In this document: positions 27,793 through 30,405 of the stretch, piece after piece
How the letters are laid out: each line of letters opens with the position of its first letter
How positions within the stretch are numbered: position 1 is the first letter of the stretch
IMG/VR virus record: IMGVR_UViG_3300009529_000032
Coordinates: 1 to 30,405 of that record
DNA: 30,405 nucleotides
Source of the DNA: a virus
Strand: one strand, 5' to 3'
The notes under the pieces: model-generated
The model's input: the letters and a program-made list of their open reading frames with translations, nothing else
Told to the model about the DNA's origin: nothing
Database searches by the model: none
Position numbers and translations under genes: made by a program

Positions 27793-29271
27793 CTAAACCA
27801 ATTCTATCGTCACCACTCCCCGCCCCTCGCACCACACCGCCCGTACCCGCTGAGCCAGCCAGGCATTGGCCTCTTCAGCGTCCTCAGCATCTAGCCACCG
27901 TTCTACATCAGTGGCGTAGTCCATCAGCCGCCTGGCCCTCTCCTCTCGGTTTGGCAGTTCCTCTTGCCGAGCTATGACCACTGCCAGCGCCTCCTCACCC
28001 TCTTTCTGCCGCCTCGCCGCCTTGGACATCGCCTCGTCGAACACGTCCGCCTGGATGTATCCCCACCTGGTGTGCGCGTCCAGCAGCCGATGGACTTCCG
28101 CCGCCAGGTCGTCCAGCGCAGCCTCTAGCCCCACCCTCGCTCGCCGCAGGGCTATCCGTTCCTCGGCAGCCTGGTCCTGACAGGCCTTCTCCAACTCCTG
28201 TGGGTTCGAGAGCCTGTGAGCCTCGTTCAGCACTGCTTCGCGGATTGCCGCCAGCGGAACGCAGGTGTAGTGAGGTTCTCCGCTGCGCGTGACCCGCGCC
28301 CGCACGCCACGAGAACAGCGGTAATACACGTAGTATTCATCGTCGTGTGGAGGGTGTTTCCGCAAGGATTGCACGGTCATCCCACCGCCGCACACCCGAC
28401 AGCGCACCAATCCGGTGTACGGGTAGGCCGACTTGCCCCGCGTCCTGGCCCGCCGCCGCTTTTCGGCCTGAAGCGCCGACCATTCTTCCGGCATAAAGAC
28501 AGGCTCGTGTTGACCCACCGCCACCACGTCACGCCAGGTCACGAAGCCAGCGTAAAACGGATTGTGCAGCACGCGAGCGACGGTGGACGCGACCCAGACA
28601 GGCCGGCGGCGAGGCTTCCACCGGTCATCGCTGTTGAGACGGGCGGTGATTCGCTGATAGCCCAGACCTTTCACGTAGAGCTTGTACATCTCTCTGAGGA
28701 CCGCAATCTCGCGCGGAACCTTGGCCATGGGCGCATCTTTGTCGACGCGCCTGTAGCCGAAAGGCTCTCTGTTGTTCGGGTGCAGGCCGCGGCGGACGCG
28801 GGCGCGGGTGCCGTCGGAATAGCGACGCTTGAGCTCAATAAGCTCTGCCTGCGCTGTGGCTCGCTCGATTGCCCCAGAATATAGTGCGCCCCGATCTAGC
28901 CCCGCCTGACCAGGCTCGACAATATAACTCGGCATGGCCATCGAGTAGACCTGCATCCCCGCCTGGCGCGCCAATGCCTCGACCTGCGAAATGAGTGCAT
29001 CGCTTCGGCCCAACCTATCTCTCCCCCTGCAAATGAGCACGTCGGCAGCCCGTTTATCGCACAATTCACGAAAACGGCGATAAACCTCCACCTCGACCTC
29101 GGCCTCCGTATAGAAGATGTAGCTTCTTGATTGCCCAAACACAGTGAGCGCCTCCACCACCTGCCATCCAAACCGCTCGGCAATGGCGCGGCCATCTGCT
29201 TCCTGTTGTTCCAAACTATCACCGCGCAGTTGTGGCTTGCTACTGACTGCGCTCCAGACAATTGCTCTCAC
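27793..29271 (-). CDS. Large serine recombinase (phage integrase)
   Basis: This 492-residue protein has a resolvase catalytic domain (~1-150) with WSAVSSKPQ around the nucleophile Ser10, SLEQQEADGRAIAERFGW, and CRGRDRLGRSDALISQVE carrying DR..R. Next a recombinase domain (~170-290) has PFGYRRVDKDAP, YVKGLGYQRITARLNSD and VARVLHNPFYAGFV; then a zinc ribbon (~300-350) with CRVCGGGMTVQS and YYRCS...HYTC. A coiled-coil region follows. It integrates the phage by site-specific recombination at attP/attB. The usual Arg two residues before Ser10 is Ala here. The start is GTG with GGAGGTAGAGA. A terminator follows the gene and a terminator-like hairpin precedes it. Confidence 0.9.
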   Translation of the reverse strand: MRAIVWSAVSSKPQLRGDSLEQQEADGRAIAERFGWQVVEALTVFGQSRSYIFYTEAEVEVEVYRRFRELCDKRAADVLICRGRDRLGRSDALISQVEALARQAGMQVYSMAMPSYIVEPGQAGLDRGALYSGAIERATAQAELIELKRRYSDGTRARVRRGLHPNNREPFGYRRVDKDAPMAKVPREIAVLREMYKLYVKGLGYQRITARLNSDDRWKPRRRPVWVASTVARVLHNPFYAGFVTWRDVVAVGQHEPVFMPEEWSALQAEKRRRARTRGKSAYPYTGLVRCRVCGGGMTVQSLRKHPPHDDEYYVYYRCSRGVRARVTRSGEPHYTCVPLAAIREAVLNEAHRLSNPQELEKACQDQAAEERIALRRARVGLEAALDDLAAEVHRLLDAHTRWGYIQADVFDEAMSKAARRQKEGEEALAVVIARQEELPNREERARRLMDYATDVERWLDAEDAEEANAWLAQRVRAVWCEGRGVVTIELV

Positions 29272-29286
29272 TCTCTACCTCCACCG

Positions 29287-29318
29287 AAAAAGGCGGCCTA
29301 CTTCAAGACCGCCCTTTT
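29287..29318 (-). terminator. Terminator-like hairpin immediately before the integrase ribosome site
   Basis: On the minus strand AAAAGGGCGGTC and GGCCGCCTTTTT pair over 12 positions (two as G-U) with an 8-base loop; the 3' arm ends in five Ts. Four bases later the ribosome binding site GGAGGT (29277-29282) begins. It could end transcription of the upstream gene or attenuate the integrase. Confidence 0.75.
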
Positions 29319-29385
29319 CGAACTCCCAGGCCCTCATCACCCCAATAGTATTTTGATGGCGGTTACAAGAATTGCCAGCCGCGTT

Positions 29386-30108
29386 TCATTGCTCCAGAGA
29401 AAGATAATGAGCCCCAGTGTCGAGGCCGGAATCATAGATAAGAATGAGACCCCTTTCATCTGAAGCCACCTCAAAAGCCAATTCCCCCTCGATCGTGCCC
29501 CCACCAAAAAGTTCGGCGTCTAACTTATCATCCAGAACAACCGGGGCGGATTTATAGATAACCCCTTGGTCACCCACTATTCGGAAATCCCAACTGGAAA
29601 CTTTTTTGGTTGCATCAGGATTTCCTAGGTAACCCACTTTTATCACTGCAATGACATATTCCATGCCCTCGCCAGGTTCTTCGTTGAACATATTGGCTTT
29701 GTGAATCTTCGGCCAGGCATTGCGTGCAAGTTCCAAAATGGTCAATTCGATGTCATTATCGGCAACGATTGATTGGCCTATCGGGACAGGATTGAGGCGA
29801 TTTAGGCCAATAGGCACGGATGTGGGCGTTGGCGGGATTGGCGTCGCTGTTGGCGGTATCGGCGTATGGGTGGGCATGGGTGTGTCAGCAGGTTGGATTG
29901 GGGCGGTAGTGGGCGATGGCATCTCAGTTGGTGGCGCCAGTGTATCAGTGGGTGGTATCGGCATCACCGTGGCCATGGGCGTTGGGGTTGGTTCCGGGGA
30001 CGGGCTAATCATCTGGGCCAGGCCAGCACAGAGGCAAACGAACAGAAGGGGGGTAACTGCTATGATGATCACCTTGCGCTTTTTGGATTGGTTCTTGAAC
30101 CATTGCAT
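29386..30108 (-). CDS. Secreted/anchored protein with Pro-Thr linker and DUF4352-like domain
   Basis: This 240-residue protein has a basic start and hydrophobic segment (KRKVIIIAVTPLLFVCLCAGLAQ, ~11-33). A Pro/Thr-rich linker (~35-100, repeated PTPT, PIPPTATPIPP) follows, then a folded domain ~110-240. That domain is DUF4352/telokin-like: VADNDIELTILELARN, EYVIAVIKVGYLGNPDATKKVSSWDFRIV and FEVASDERGLILIYDSG. PT-rich linkers of this kind are common in Chloroflexota surface proteins. The ATG has GAGGAGGG upstream. It is 115 bases before the recombinase. It could be a lysogeny gene of the phage or a host gene; the sequence does not decide. Confidence 0.8.
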   Translation of the reverse strand: MQWFKNQSKKRKVIIIAVTPLLFVCLCAGLAQMISPSPEPTPTPMATVMPIPPTDTLAPPTEMPSPTTAPIQPADTPMPTHTPIPPTATPIPPTPTSVPIGLNRLNPVPIGQSIVADNDIELTILELARNAWPKIHKANMFNEEPGEGMEYVIAVIKVGYLGNPDATKKVSSWDFRIVGDQGVIYKSAPVVLDDKLDAELFGGGTIEGELAFEVASDERGLILIYDSGLDTGAHYLSLEQ

Positions 30109-30143
30109 TGTTATAGTCCCTCCTCGTATCTCCTTCTCGCTTC

Positions 30144-30233
30144 TTATTGGATTTTGGGTTGAGCTTCTAGGATGGCAAGAAGTCCATTGTTAAAGGCATT
30201 CGTTGCACGTGGTATCACAAAAAGCTTTTTCAT
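30144..30233 (-). CDS. Small 29-residue protein, ATGA-coupled
   Basis: The ATG (30231-30233) overlaps the stop of the upstream partial gene as ATGA and follows AAAAAGGAGAAGGAAGC. It encodes MKKLFVIPRATNAFNNGLL plus 10 more residues and stops at 30144-30146, 36 bases before the next gene. Strong ribosome binding site and coupling favour translation. No function can be inferred. Confidence 0.45.
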   Translation of the reverse strand: MKKLFVIPRATNAFNNGLLAILEAQPKIQ

Positions 30234-30405
30234 GCTTCCTTCTCCTTTTTCATTTCCTCCGCCTCCGCCGATTCAAGCGCAGAGCGGATGATGGGCATGT
30301 ATCGCTCTCTGACGGGATGGCTTAATTGTCGCAAGCGATATTCGGTTTCAATTGCATCGGGGACAGAATTAGCTGGCGCAGGTAGGTGGCCGGCCAATTG
30401 GAGGA
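30230..30405 (-). CDS. 3' end of a leftward gene (partial)
   Basis: The frame is open from the right edge to TGA at 30230-30232, 58 codons. It reads LQLAGHLPAPANSVPDAIE, then YRLRQLSHPVRERYMPIIRS and a final acidic-basic helix ALESAEAEEMKKEKEA. Its stop overlaps the ATG of the following small gene. Nothing identifies the protein; it shows that transcription continues leftward from outside the window towards the recombinase. Confidence 0.6.
   Translation of the reverse strand, partial: LQLAGHLPAPANSVPDAIETEYRLRQLSHPVRERYMPIIRSALESAEAEEMKKEKEA

Noticed and set aside
206-29390. attL/attR for the serine recombinase
   Set aside because: I compared the left border (206-390) with the right border (29272-29390) and found only loose similarity (GGGCCTCATTAATCCCC against GGCCCTCATCACCCC). 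That is too weak, and serine integrase cores can be two bases long.
1-30405. tRNA, rRNA or CRISPR arrays
   Set aside because: No tRNA cloverleaf-like stretch or evenly spaced direct repeats with unique spacers were seen. The only regular arrays are the coding repeats at 1-126 and 3152-4051.

Overview
The window holds most of the late half of a temperate, tailed double-stranded DNA phage (a prophage or a phage contig) of siphovirus type. Head, packaging and tail genes run leftwards on the minus strand from the small terminase near 24030 to a small gene at 390. The flanking proteins (a secreted Pro/Thr-rich linker protein at 29386-30108, a Carboxypeptidase-regulatory-like lysis-region protein, strong GGAGG ribosome binding sites, GC-rich DNA) suggest a host in or near the Chloroflexota; that host call is inference only.

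Layout, left to right. 1-359: the end of a plus-strand gene made of Ala/Trp/Asp repeats, its terminator, and a facing terminator for the phage late operon. 390-10869: tail genes, namely a small terminal gene, a 1479-residue fused hub/tail-fibre protein with 15 copies of a 20-residue repeat, an unknown tail-region protein, a self-promoted HNH endonuclease with an XRE helix-turn-helix, a small virion-like protein, the tape measure, and a tail assembly chaperone pair joined by a probable +1 frameshift. 10907-11926: tail tube. 11940-14091: three overlapping GT2-type glycosyltransferase genes set inside the structural operon. 14084-20380: head-tail completion and connector genes, small structural genes, a lipoprotein, a Mu gpT-like major capsid protein, a decoration protein, a Mu gpI-like protease with nested scaffold starts, several tiny genes, and an HK97 gp10-like protein. 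20380-24030: portal fused to a MuF domain, large terminase, small terminase.

24031-24246 is a divergent control region with a consensus sigma-70 promoter and a duplicated CTCTAGAG operator-like element. It drives a short plus-strand operon of three unknown genes (24247-25379) that ends at a bidirectional terminator. 25554-27542 is a minus-strand lysis-type cassette (XhlA-like membrane protein, holin-like protein, secreted RlpA-like double-psi beta-barrel protein, secreted Ig-like protein) with its own promoter near 27600. 27793-29271 is a large serine recombinase, bracketed by terminator hairpins. The last 1 kb (29386-30405) holds three minus-strand genes that could be host or phage accessory genes.

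The head proteins resemble those of Mu (gpT, gpI with an internal scaffold, DUF935/gpF), the tail is long and non-contractile, and integration is by a serine recombinase instead of a transposase, so the element is mosaic. I see no replication genes and no classical CI-type repressor; they must lie outside the window, be among the unknown genes, or be missing. The most unusual points are the glycosyltransferase trio, the autoregulation-ready HNH/XRE gene, the frameshift in the tail chaperone, and terminators placed immediately before the ribosome binding sites of the capsid module and of the integrase.
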